Shown here in pieces: positions 21,777 to 29,266 of a stretch of 64,000 nt of DNA. The notes under the pieces were generated by a model. That model was not told the origin of the DNA. It did no database searches and saw only the letters and a list, made by a program, of their open reading frames with translations. The position numbers and the translations under genes are program-made. Origin of the DNA: DATKRB01 sp036501425 (GTDB taxonomy: Bacteria > Actinomycetota > Acidimicrobiia > Acidimicrobiales > RAAP-2); the NCBI GenBank assembly GCA_036501425.1, contig DASYAI010000032.1, forward strand, positions 62,001 to 126,000. The letters are read 5' to 3'. Within the stretch, counting starts at the first letter, position 1. Each line of letters begins with the position of its first letter.

Positions 21777-22750
21777 CCGGGCGCTACGACGTCGTCATCC
21801 CGACGATCGGCCGGGGGTCCCTCCACGACCTGCTGGCCGATCTCGGCGCGGACGACGATCCGGGTCGGGGCCAGGTCGTGGTGGTCGACGACCGTGCAAG
21901 GGCACCCCGCGGCGCACTGTCGTTGCCCTCGTCGGTGCGCGTGATGACCGGCGGGGGAAAGGGTCCCGCCCACGCCCGCAACATCGGCTGGCGGGCCACC
22001 GATGCGCCGTGGACGGTCTTCCTCGACGACGACGTGCGCCTCGGCTCGGGGTGGTCCCGACAGCTTCGGTGCGACCTGGCCGTGCCGCCCGAGGTGGCCG
22101 GGGTCCAAGCCCGGATCCGGGTCCCGCTGCCCGCCCACCGCCGACCCACCGACTGGGAGCGCAACGTCGCCGGGCTGCAGGGAGCCCGGTGGGTCACCGC
22201 CGACATGGCGTACCGACGTGCCGCCCTGGTCCAGATCGGCGGCTTCGACCCCGCGTTCCCGCGGGCGTTCCGCGAGGATGCCGATCTCGCGCTGCGGCTG
22301 TTGGTCGCCGGTTGGCGGCTGGTGGGCGGACGCCGCACGATCGTCCATCCGGTGCGCGAGGCCGACCGCTGGGTCAGCGTCCGCCTGCAGCGGGGCAACC
22401 GCGACGACGCATTGATGCGGGCGCGCCACGGGCGGGACTGGCGCCGCCGGGCCGGGGCACCGGGCGGCGGGCGGATGGCGCTGCACGCGGCCACCGTTGT
22501 GGCGGCAGCGGGCGCGTCGTGCCTGATGCCGCTCGGTGCACGGCGCGCCGGTCGGCTGTGTGCCCTGGCCTGGGCCGCCCTCAGCGCCCAGTTCGCGTGG
22601 CGGCGCATCGCGCCGGGTCCGCGCACCGCGGCCGAGATCGCCACGATGCTCGAGACGAGCCTCCTCATCCCGCCGGCCGCCGCGTACCAGCGCCTGGCCG
22701 GCGAGGTCGGCGTGAGGATGGGCGCCGCGCGCCGCGAGGAGGGCTGGTGA
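21773..22750 (+). CDS. Glycosyltransferase family 2
   Basis: 325 residues, GTG start overlapping the previous stop (GTGA). GT-A fold: YDVVIPTIGRGSLHDLL, VVVVDDRA, FLDDDVRLGSG (the DxD-type divalent-metal site) and ARWVTADMAYRRAALVQIGGFDPAFPRAFREDADLALRL, with an acceptor-side ED motif. After residue ~240 there is a hydrophobic helical region (ALHAATVVAAAGASCLMPLGA). Likely cytoplasmic-face glycan assembly; donor unknown. Confidence 0.85.
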   Translation: MTGRYDVVIPTIGRGSLHDLLADLGADDDPGRGQVVVVDDRARAPRGALSLPSSVRVMTGGGKGPAHARNIGWRATDAPWTVFLDDDVRLGSGWSRQLRCDLAVPPEVAGVQARIRVPLPAHRRPTDWERNVAGLQGARWVTADMAYRRAALVQIGGFDPAFPRAFREDADLALRLLVAGWRLVGGRRTIVHPVREADRWVSVRLQRGNRDDALMRARHGRDWRRRAGAPGGGRMALHAATVVAAAGASCLMPLGARRAGRLCALAWAALSAQFAWRRIAPGPRTAAEIATMLETSLLIPPAAAYQRLAGEVGVRMGAARREEGW

Positions 22751-24051
22751 GCTCGGTCGCGGTCATCGGTGCCGGTCACGTGGGGTTGGTCACCGCGGCT
22801 TCGCTGGCCAGTTGGGGCCACGACGTCGCCTGCCTCGACATCGACGAGGCGCGGATCGACGGGCTGCGGGACGGCTCGGTCCCTATCCTCGAGCGCGACC
22901 TGCCGGAGCTGCTCGAGGTTCAGCGGGCCGCGGGGCGCCTGTGCTTCGGGACCGTCGACGCTCGACTCGTCGGGCCGGCCGAGTTCGTGTTCCTGTGCCT
23001 GCCCACGCCGTCGCTGGACGACGGGCGGCCCGACGTCAGCGCGCTGGACCGGTGTGCCCGGCGCATCGGCCCCATGCTGGCGCCCGGCGCGGTCGTGGTG
23101 ACCAAGTCCACCGTGCCGGTCGGTTCCACCCTGCTCGTCGAAGCAGCCCTGGGCCGGTCCGACGTCGCGGTGGTCTCCAACCCCGAGTTCCTGCGGGAGG
23201 CGGTCGCCCTGTCCGACAGCCTCGCCCCCCACCGCATCGTCGTGGGAGGCGACGACAAGCGAGCGGTGGCGCGCGTCGCCGGGCTCTTCCGCAACGTCGA
23301 CTCGCCGGTGGTGCTCACCGATCCGGCCTCGGCCGAGACCATCAAGTACGCCTCCAACGCGTACCTGGCCATGAAGATCAGCTTCGCCAACTCGCTCGGG
23401 GTCCTGTGTGGCCGGCTCGGGGCCAACCTCTCCGACGTGCTGCTCGGCGTCGGCTACGACCCCCGCATCGGCTCGGCGTCCCTGGTCCCCGGTCCCGGCT
23501 GGGGCGGCTCGTGCCTGCCCAAGGACACCGCGGCGCTGCGGATCACCGCTCGCGAGCACGGCTTCGCCTTCTCGTTGCTCGACGCGGCCATCGAGGTCAA
23601 CGACGAGCAGCGGGACCGCGTGGTCGACGCGGTCCGGGCCCATGCCGGCGGCGACCTGAGCGGCGCCCGGGTCGGGCTGTGGGGCCTCACCTTCAAGGCC
23701 GGGACCGAAGACCTGCGATACTCGCCGGCCCTGGCGGTCGCCTCCGCCCTGGCGGACGCCGGAGCGATCCTCACCGCCTACGACCCGGCGGTGACGGCGA
23801 CCGGCGCCCGGTCGCTCGGCGGTGCGGACGGGCCGTGGGGCCTGCTCGAGCGGTGCAGCGACCCGTACACCGCGGTCACCGGTGCCGCGGTGCTGGTCGT
23901 GCTGACCGAGTGGGACGAGTTCCGCTGGCTGGACTTCAAGAAGGTCGCCGACTGCATGGACGGCCGCAGTGTCGTCGATACCCGCCAGCTGCTCGAGCCC
24001 GCAGCGTTGCGCCGGGCCGGGTTGGCTCGGATCGGAGTGGAGGACCTGTGA
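22747..24051 (+). CDS. UDP-glucose 6-dehydrogenase family protein
   Basis: 434 residues, NAD-dependent nucleotide-sugar dehydrogenase, probably oxidising UDP-glucose to UDP-glucuronate. Motifs are the Rossmann VAVIGAGHVGLVTAASLASWGH, FLCLPTPS, VTKSTVPVGST, SNPEFLREA, the active-site Cys in GPGWGGSCLPKDTAAL and LWGLTFKAGTEDLRYSPAL. The next gene resembles UDP-glucuronate decarboxylase, which supports UDP-glucose as substrate; UDP-ManNAc or UDP-GlcNAc dehydrogenase is less likely. GTGA overlaps both neighbours. Confidence 0.87.
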   Translation: MSSVAVIGAGHVGLVTAASLASWGHDVACLDIDEARIDGLRDGSVPILERDLPELLEVQRAAGRLCFGTVDARLVGPAEFVFLCLPTPSLDDGRPDVSALDRCARRIGPMLAPGAVVVTKSTVPVGSTLLVEAALGRSDVAVVSNPEFLREAVALSDSLAPHRIVVGGDDKRAVARVAGLFRNVDSPVVLTDPASAETIKYASNAYLAMKISFANSLGVLCGRLGANLSDVLLGVGYDPRIGSASLVPGPGWGGSCLPKDTAALRITAREHGFAFSLLDAAIEVNDEQRDRVVDAVRAHAGGDLSGARVGLWGLTFKAGTEDLRYSPALAVASALADAGAILTAYDPAVTATGARSLGGADGPWGLLERCSDPYTAVTGAAVLVVLTEWDEFRWLDFKKVADCMDGRSVVDTRQLLEPAALRRAGLARIGVEDL

Positions 24052-25013
24052 ACGTCCTTGTGGCCGGCGGTGCCGGCATGATCGGGAGCGAGCTGTGCAC
24101 CGCCCTCGTGGCGCGGGGCGACCACGTGGTGTGTGTCGACGACTTCAGCACCGGAAGGCTGGAGAACCTCGACCACCTGGTGGGCGACGACGCCTTCGCC
24201 GTGGTCGGGGCCGACGTCTCCGAGCCCGGTCTCGGGGCGCGGATCCCCGGCCGGCGCTACGACGTCGTGGTGAACCTGGCCAGCGCGGCCTCACCGATCG
24301 ACTTCGTCGTCCGGCCACTCGAGATCCTGCGGGCCGGTGCCGAGGGGACCCGGCAGCTGCTCGAGGTGGCCGGGCGCGACCGGGCGCGCTTCGTGATGGC
24401 CTCCACCAGCGAGGTCTACGGCGACCCCGACCGGTCCCCCCAGTCCGAGGACTACGTGGGCCGGGTGGACACCATGGGCCCGCGGGCCGTCTACGACGAG
24501 GCCAAGCGCTTCGCCGAAGCGCTCACGGCGGCCCACCACCGGCATCTGGGCACCAACGTGGGCATCGCCCGGATCTTCAACACCTATGGACCACGAGCCC
24601 GCGACGACGACGGCCGGGCCGTGCCCACGTTCGTGCGCCGGGCGCTCGACGGCGGGACCCTCGAGATCTTCGGCGACGGCCGCGCCACCCGCTCCTTCTG
24701 CTACGTCGACGACCTCGTCGCCGGCCTGACGTCGCTGATCGACAGCGACTTCCCGTCCCCGGTGAACCTCGGCAACCCCGAGGAGATCTCGGTCGACGAG
24801 CTGGTGGTCAAGGTGGCCACGGCGACCGGGCGCCAGCCCCGCGTGCGGTACCTGGCGGGCCGCCCGGGGGACCCGACCCGGCGTTGCCCCGACATCTCCC
24901 TGGCCCGCCGCGAGCTGGGGTTCGCGCCCACCGTCGGGATCGACGAGGGGCTGGCCCGCTACGTGGCGACGCGCACCGAGCTCGACGTCCGACCCGCGCT
25001 CAGCGCGAGCTGA
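24048..25013 (+). CDS. NAD-dependent epimerase/dehydratase, UDP-glucuronate decarboxylase-like
   Basis: 321-residue extended SDR. It has VAGGAGMIGSELCTALVARGDHVVCVDDFSTGR, catalytic ASTSEVYGD with MGPRAVYDEAKRFAEAL (YxxxK), IARIFNTYGPRARDDDGRAVPTFVRRAL and RSFCYVDDLV. The GPRxxYDExKR pattern and the RPGDPTRRCPDISLARRELGF ending are typical of UDP-xylose synthases. Following a UDP-glucose dehydrogenase, it would convert UDP-glucuronate to UDP-xylose. The GTG overlaps the previous stop. An epimerase role cannot be excluded. Confidence 0.83.
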   Translation: MNVLVAGGAGMIGSELCTALVARGDHVVCVDDFSTGRLENLDHLVGDDAFAVVGADVSEPGLGARIPGRRYDVVVNLASAASPIDFVVRPLEILRAGAEGTRQLLEVAGRDRARFVMASTSEVYGDPDRSPQSEDYVGRVDTMGPRAVYDEAKRFAEALTAAHHRHLGTNVGIARIFNTYGPRARDDDGRAVPTFVRRALDGGTLEIFGDGRATRSFCYVDDLVAGLTSLIDSDFPSPVNLGNPEEISVDELVVKVATATGRQPRVRYLAGRPGDPTRRCPDISLARRELGFAPTVGIDEGLARYVATRTELDVRPALSAS

Positions 25014-25054
25014 GCCCGCCCGGTCCCGAGCTTGCGGACGGACGGCCGAACCCG

Positions 25055-25948
25055 ATGGAACCGCTGGACGTCGCGGTCGTCGTGATCACGCAGAACCGGC
25101 GCGCCCGGCTGCTGGCCACCCTCGACCGGCTCTGCGGGCTCGAGGAGCGTCCCCACGTGGTGGTGGTGGACAACGGCTCGCGCGACGGCACGCCACAGGC
25201 CGTGGCGGCGGCGTTCCCCCGCGTCGAGCTCATCGCCTTGGAGCGGAACATCGGTGCCGCGGCCCGCAACGTCGGGGTGAGCGCCACCCGGTCGCCCTTC
25301 GTGGCATTCGCCGACGACGACACGTGGTGGGAGTCGGGCTCGGTTCGCCGGGCCGCTGCCGTGCTGGACCGGTATCCGGTGGCGGGCGTGGTGAACGCCC
25401 GCATCGTGGTGGAGCCGGACGGCGACGAGGACCCCATCTGCGCCGAGCTCGCCCATTCGCCGGTCCCGAGCCCGGCGGCCGGCCTGCCGGCGCTGGTCAG
25501 CTTCCTCGCCGGCGCGTCGATGGTCCGACGGGAGGCGTTCACCGCCGCCGGGGGGTTCTCTCCCCGGCTGCTCATCGGGGGCGAGGAGGAATTGCTCGCG
25601 GCCGACCTCCTCAGCGCCGGATGGGCCATCGTCTACTGCGACGAGGCGGTGGTGCACCATGCGCCCTCCCCCCACCGGGACCCGGACCTGCGCCGGCTGC
25701 AGGGCATCCGCAACACGTTGTGGTTCACCTGGCTCCGGCGGCCGTTGGCGAGCGCCCTCGTCCGTACCGGACGGATCCTCGGGTCGGTCCCCTGGGACAT
25801 GGTGACCGCACGGGCGTTGGCGCAAGCCGCTCGGGGCACGCCGTGGGTCCTGCGCTCGAGGAGGGTCGTCCCCGACGTGGTGGAGGCCCAGTACCGGCTG
25901 ATCGACCGGGGGCAATTCCGATCCGAGGCCCGCCGCTACGTCTCGTGA
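25055..25948 (+). CDS. Glycosyltransferase family 2, last gene of the glycan operon
   Basis: 297 residues. GT-A fold: VAVVVITQNRRARLLATLDRL, VVVVDNGSRDGTPQAVAAAFP, FVAFADDDTWWESGS (metal site) and the acceptor region ASMVRREAFTAAGGFSPRLLIGGEEELLAADLLSAGW. It starts 42 bp after the preceding stop, the largest gap inside the operon. It closely resembles the convergent GT2 at 25959-26954 (same FADDD/CDDDA and GGEEELLA layout), so the two look like a duplicated pair. Confidence 0.85.
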   Translation: MEPLDVAVVVITQNRRARLLATLDRLCGLEERPHVVVVDNGSRDGTPQAVAAAFPRVELIALERNIGAAARNVGVSATRSPFVAFADDDTWWESGSVRRAAAVLDRYPVAGVVNARIVVEPDGDEDPICAELAHSPVPSPAAGLPALVSFLAGASMVRREAFTAAGGFSPRLLIGGEEELLAADLLSAGWAIVYCDEAVVHHAPSPHRDPDLRRLQGIRNTLWFTWLRRPLASALVRTGRILGSVPWDMVTARALAQAARGTPWVLRSRRVVPDVVEAQYRLIDRGQFRSEARRYVS

Positions 25949-25958
25949 GCGGTCCGGA

Positions 25959-26954
25959 TCAGCTCCCGGGGGTCCCGGGCAGGCTCGGGCCGGTCCGGCG
26001 CCCGGCGGCCCGGCCCCTCGAGCCCCGCTCGAGCAGGCACAGGCGGCTCTCGACCACCGGGGGCACCGGCCGGCGATGGAGCGCCGCGACCGACACACCC
26101 CGCACCGCGTCGAGCAGGCCGGCCCGGGCGGCCGGGGTCCGGGCGGCTGCGGCGGTGCGAGCGGTCGACCGGACCGCCCCCAGAGGGCGTCGGCGGCTCC
26201 AAGCCACCCACAGCGCGTTGCGGGCCAGGAGCCGCTCACGCCCCCGCTGGTCCCGATGCGTCGAGGGATAGTGGTCGGCGCACATGGCTGGCTCGTAGAG
26301 CATGTCCCATCCCGCCCGGGCCAGGTCCATCGCCAGCAGCTCCTCCTCGCCCCCGATGCCCAACCACGGCGCGAAGCCTCCGACCGCCAAGAACGCGCTC
26401 CGCCGCACCATCGCCGCGCAGGCCAGAAAGCCGAGGACCCGTGGCAGCCCGCTGGCCCGGTGGCGTCCCAGCGGGCTGCTCGCCATGGCGAGCGAGACGG
26501 GGTCGGGCGCCTCGCCCCAGACGCGGACCACGGGCGCCACCAGCGCGACGTCAGGGAGCGAGCCGAGCAGCTCGACGCCCCGCTCGAGCGAGCCTGGTCG
26601 CCAGGTGGCGTCGTCGTCACACAGCGCGACGTAGGGCGTGGTGCTCCGGGCGACGCCCACGTTGCGCGCGGATGCTCCCAGGTTCTCAGCGAGCCGGACG
26701 AGCTCGACGTCGGGGAAGCCGGTGACCACCGCCTCGGGCGAACCGTCGCTCGAGGCGTTGTCCACGACCACGATCGGCGGCACGCTGGGGAGGGCGTTGA
26801 GGCGGCGGAGGCACACCACCAGCTCCTCGGCCCGATTCCGTGTCGCGATGACCACCGTGCAGTTGCCGGCCAGCGGCTCCTCGTCGCTCGCCGTGGCCGG
26901 CTCGGTGCCGGACTGCTGGGCGCCGGACCGCTCGGTGCCGGCCGGGGCGCTCAC
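25959..26954 (-). CDS. Glycosyltransferase family 2, paralogue of the preceding gene
   Basis: 331 residues, ending 10 bp from the stop of its convergent paralogue. Motifs: CTVVIATRNRAEELVVCLRRL, VVVDNASSDGSPEAVVTGFP, NLGASARNVGVARSTTPYVALCDDDATWRPGS and RSAFLAVGGFAPWLGIGGEEELLAMDLARAGWDMLYEP. The GTG start at 26954 overlaps the stop of the upstream HTH gene (GTGA), so the two are translationally coupled. It may act as an alternative to the operon-encoded copy. Confidence 0.83.
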   Translation of the reverse strand: MSAPAGTERSGAQQSGTEPATASDEEPLAGNCTVVIATRNRAEELVVCLRRLNALPSVPPIVVVDNASSDGSPEAVVTGFPDVELVRLAENLGASARNVGVARSTTPYVALCDDDATWRPGSLERGVELLGSLPDVALVAPVVRVWGEAPDPVSLAMASSPLGRHRASGLPRVLGFLACAAMVRRSAFLAVGGFAPWLGIGGEEELLAMDLARAGWDMLYEPAMCADHYPSTHRDQRGRERLLARNALWVAWSRRRPLGAVRSTARTAAAARTPAARAGLLDAVRGVSVAALHRRPVPPVVESRLCLLERGSRGRAAGRRTGPSLPGTPGS

Positions 26955-27214
26955 CGGCCATCCTCGCCCTCGCACCGCCGGAAGACCTCTTCGAGCGGGT
27001 GACCCAGCACCAGCGCCAGGGACTCGACGTGCGATCGGGCCGGGACCGACCGCCCGGCGAGCCAGCGGCTGGCGGTTTGCTGGCTCACGCCGACCAGACC
27101 CGCCAGGTCGCCCTGCCGCCAACCCCGTTGGGCCATCTGCTCGGACAACCAGAGGCCGAAGCTCGTCCGCGGGCCCCGTGACGGACGCGGGCTCCGTGAC
27201 GTCGGTCCCATCAC
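26951..27214 (-). CDS. Small Cro/CI-type helix-turn-helix protein
   Basis: 87 residues. The centre (LWLSEQMAQRGWRQGDLAGLVGVSQQTASRWLAGRSVPARSHVESLALVLGHPLEEVF) is a complete XRE-family five-helix DNA-binding domain with no effector domain. Its stop overlaps the start of the GT2 gene. It could control this glycosyltransferase or the convergent glycan operon. The N-terminal MM leaves a one-codon uncertainty in the start. Confidence 0.8.
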   Translation of the reverse strand: MMGPTSRSPRPSRGPRTSFGLWLSEQMAQRGWRQGDLAGLVGVSQQTASRWLAGRSVPARSHVESLALVLGHPLEEVFRRCEGEDGR

Positions 27215-27242
27215 CGGACCGGCGTTGGAGATCTCGACCCGC

Positions 27243-27797
27243 TCAGGTGCGCCGGGCCGCGTCGCGGGCCCGGTCGAACAGCGCGGCTATCGGCCCGAGC
27301 AGGGTGTTGCCCGGGGGAGTGTCAGGCGAGTGGGGGTGGGGATGGGTGGGGGCGCTGGCCTTGGCTCTCAGGTACCGCTCGCCCTGCTCGGCCCGGGCGT
27401 CAGGCGACTCGCTGCTGGTGAGCGCCGGGAACACGGTGGCTTCTTCGGCCTTGGCGTGCTCGAGTACCTCCGAGCGCAGGCGAATGAAGCTGGTGGCGAA
27501 GTCGGTGCTGGCCGAGTCGAGCTTCTCCATCTCGGCCAGCAGCTGCTCCGCCTGGGCCTGCTCGGCGATCCGGGCGTCGGCGATGGCCTCTCCCCCGGGC
27601 GCGTGGCGGCGCAGCGCAGGGTACACGGCGATCTCCTCGGCGACTTCGTGCCCCACCAGCTCGTGGACGACCTGCCAGAAGTAGTCGCCGCGCTCGGACC
27701 GCTCGGTCAGCTCGAACCGGGACAGTAGAGCCTCGGCTTCCCGATGGTCCCGATCGAGCAACTGCACGATGTCCAGCGTGGTCTGTTCGGTGCTCAT
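27243..27797 (-). CDS. Hemerythrin HHE-domain protein
   Basis: 184 residues, largely helical, with a hemerythrin-like di-iron pattern: LLDRDHREAEALLSRFEL, VVHELVGHEVAEEIAVYPALRR, RLRSEVLEHAKAEEATVFPAL. Family members bind oxygen or sense or repair nitrosative and oxidative damage. The C-terminal ~50 residues are Pro/His/Ala-rich (APTHPHPHSPDTPPGN) and probably flexible. The ATG follows AGGAGG by 5 nt. It is divergent from the alcohol dehydrogenase gene. Confidence 0.82.
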   Translation of the reverse strand: MSTEQTTLDIVQLLDRDHREAEALLSRFELTERSERGDYFWQVVHELVGHEVAEEIAVYPALRRHAPGGEAIADARIAEQAQAEQLLAEMEKLDSASTDFATSFIRLRSEVLEHAKAEEATVFPALTSSESPDARAEQGERYLRAKASAPTHPHPHSPDTPPGNTLLGPIAALFDRARDAARRT

Positions 27798-27876
27798 CGA
27801 GTCCTCCTGGGTGGTCGACGGTCGGCTCCCTTGGCCTTACCCCCCTGCCCATCGCCCCATTCGTCGCCCCGTACCA

Positions 27877-27888
27877 GGCGGTACCGCC
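27877..27888. promoter_or_regulatory. 12-bp palindrome between divergent hemerythrin and alcohol dehydrogenase genes
   Basis: GGCGGTACCGCC is a perfect palindrome in the 160-bp divergent region. A TATGCT -10-like hexamer at 27917-27922 points toward the dehydrogenase. An operator role is a guess. Confidence 0.3.
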
Positions 27889-27957
27889 CCGGGGGGATGC
27901 GGGAGCCGAGGCCTCTTATGCTGGGGAGGAACCGCTGTCGAGCCACGCCAGGAGCCC

Positions 27958-29004
27958 ATGTCCATGCGCACCGTGACCGCCTATGCCACTCCGAGCCCCA
28001 AGGCGCCCTTCGAACGGACGACCATCGAGCGCCGTGACCTCGGTCCGGTGGACGTGCTGATCGAGATCGCGTTCGCCGGGATCTGCCACTCGGACATCCA
28101 CACCGGCCGCGGCGAGTGGGGGGAGACGCACTTCCCGCTGGTGCCCGGGCACGAGATCACCGGCCTGGTCACCGAGGTGGGGCCCGAGGTCACCAAGTTC
28201 GCGGTGGGCGACCGGGTGGGGGTGGGCTGCATGGTGGACTCGTGCCGCGAGTGCGAGAACTGCCTGGCCGGACAGGAGCAGTACTGCCTGAAGGGCAACG
28301 TGGGAACCTACGGCTCGATCGGACGCGACGGGAAGCCCACCCACGGCGGCTACAGCACCCACATCGTGGTGGACCAGGCGTTCGTGGTGTCCGTTCCCGA
28401 CGGGCTGGCGCTCGACGTCGCCGCCCCGTTGCTCTGTGCCGGCATCACCACCTACTCGCCGCTCCGGCACTGGAACACCGGACCGGGCAAGCAGGTCGCG
28501 GTGGTCGGGTTCGGTGGCTTGGGCCACATGGCGGTCAAGCTCGCCCACGCGCTCGGCGCCGAGGTGACGGTGCTGTCACAGTCGCTGTCGAAGGAGGCCG
28601 ACGGGAAGCGGCTCGGGGCGGACCACTACTTCGCCACCAACGACCGGGCGACGTTCCGCCAGCTCGCCGGGCGGTTCGACCTCATCGTGAACACGGTGTC
28701 GGCGGCACTGCCCATGGATCCCTACCTGGCGCTGCTCGGGCTCGACGGGACCCTGGTCAACGTGGGGGCGCCCCCTGAGCCGTGGTCGGTGCGGGCGTTC
28801 TCGCTCCTGTCGAACCGTCGCAGCCTGGCCGGCTCGGCCATCGGCGGCATCGCCGAGACGCAAGAGATGCTGGACTTCTGCGCTGCCCACGGGGTGGGGG
28901 CCGAGATCGAGGTCATCGGGCCCGACCAGATCGACGACGCCTGGGACCGCGTGGTCGCCAGCGACGTCCGATACCGCTTCGTGATCGACGTCGGGTCGTT
29001 CTGA
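27958..29004 (+). CDS. Zinc-dependent alcohol dehydrogenase, AdhC/YahK type
   Basis: 348-residue medium-chain dehydrogenase of the cinnamyl-alcohol/YahK group, usually NADP-dependent aldehyde reductases. Catalytic zinc ligands are in GICHSDIHTGRGEWG and PLVPGHEITG; the structural-zinc Cys cluster is CMVDSCRECENCLAGQEQYCLKG; the Rossmann loop is VAVVGFGGLGHMAVKLAHALG. The ATG at 27958 follows AGGAG closely; a second in-frame ATG at 27964 is better spaced, so a two-residue shift is possible. It is probably monocistronic. Confidence 0.9.
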   Translation: MSMRTVTAYATPSPKAPFERTTIERRDLGPVDVLIEIAFAGICHSDIHTGRGEWGETHFPLVPGHEITGLVTEVGPEVTKFAVGDRVGVGCMVDSCRECENCLAGQEQYCLKGNVGTYGSIGRDGKPTHGGYSTHIVVDQAFVVSVPDGLALDVAAPLLCAGITTYSPLRHWNTGPGKQVAVVGFGGLGHMAVKLAHALGAEVTVLSQSLSKEADGKRLGADHYFATNDRATFRQLAGRFDLIVNTVSAALPMDPYLALLGLDGTLVNVGAPPEPWSVRAFSLLSNRRSLAGSAIGGIAETQEMLDFCAAHGVGAEIEVIGPDQIDDAWDRVVASDVRYRFVIDVGSF

Positions 29005-29071
29005 GGAGACCCTGAGTTTCTGAGCGGATCCTGAGGTTCTGAGCGGGCACTGACCTTCTGAGTGGGCACTG
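28996..29071. repeat. Four tandem 19-bp repeats across the adh stop codon
   Basis: Four consecutive 19-bp units: 28996-29014, 29015-29033, 29034-29052 and 29053-29071. The third reads AGGTTCTGAGCGGGCACTG; all share TTCTGAG and end CTG. The first unit contains the adh stop codon. Confidence 0.85.
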
Positions 29072-29077
29072 AGCCGT

Positions 29078-29095
29078 CGGGCGCCGAGGCGCCCG
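29078..29095 (+). terminator. Stem-loop downstream of alcohol dehydrogenase
   Basis: CGGGCGCC / GGCGCCCG inverted repeat (8-bp arms separated by GA), directly after the 19-bp repeats. A strong GC hairpin without a U-tract. Confidence 0.5.
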
Positions 29096-29127
29096 GTGGC
29101 GGTCCCGGCTGGGCGGCACGCCGGCGT

Positions 29128-29173
29128 GGCACCTCGTGCCACTGAATTACGGCACCTCGTGCCACTGAATTAC
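29128..29173. repeat. Perfect 23-bp direct repeat, two abutting copies, upstream of pstB
   Basis: Copies at 29128-29150 and 29151-29173 are identical. Each starts with the small inverted repeat GGCACCTCGTGCC and ends ACTGAATTAC. Two tandem dyads immediately before the PHO-box array could be operator sites. Confidence 0.75.
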
Positions 29174-29189
29174 CGAGAAATCATTCCCG

Positions 29190-29233
29190 GGTCACTCGTC
29201 GTTCAACGGACGTTCAACTCCGATCGTTACGGT
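29190..29233 (+). promoter_or_regulatory. PHO-box-like array and -10 element of pstB
   Basis: Three head-to-tail 11-nt units: GGTCACTCGTC (29190-29200), GTTCAACGGAC (29201-29211) and GTTCAACTCCG (29212-29222). This matches the 11-nt direct-repeat architecture and GTTCA(C/A)C core of actinobacterial PhoP boxes. A TACGGT hexamer (29228-29233) sits where a -10 (TAnnnT) is expected. The pstB ATG is 33 nt beyond. It implies induction under phosphate limitation. Confidence 0.7.
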
Positions 29234-29266
29234 TTAGTTGCCACGACGGAGCGAAGGGCGGTACCC

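Noticed and set aside
28996..29173. Repeat clusters considered as a CRISPR array
   Set aside because: The 19-bp and 23-bp repeats abut with no unique spacers and there are no cas genes; they are tandem repeats.
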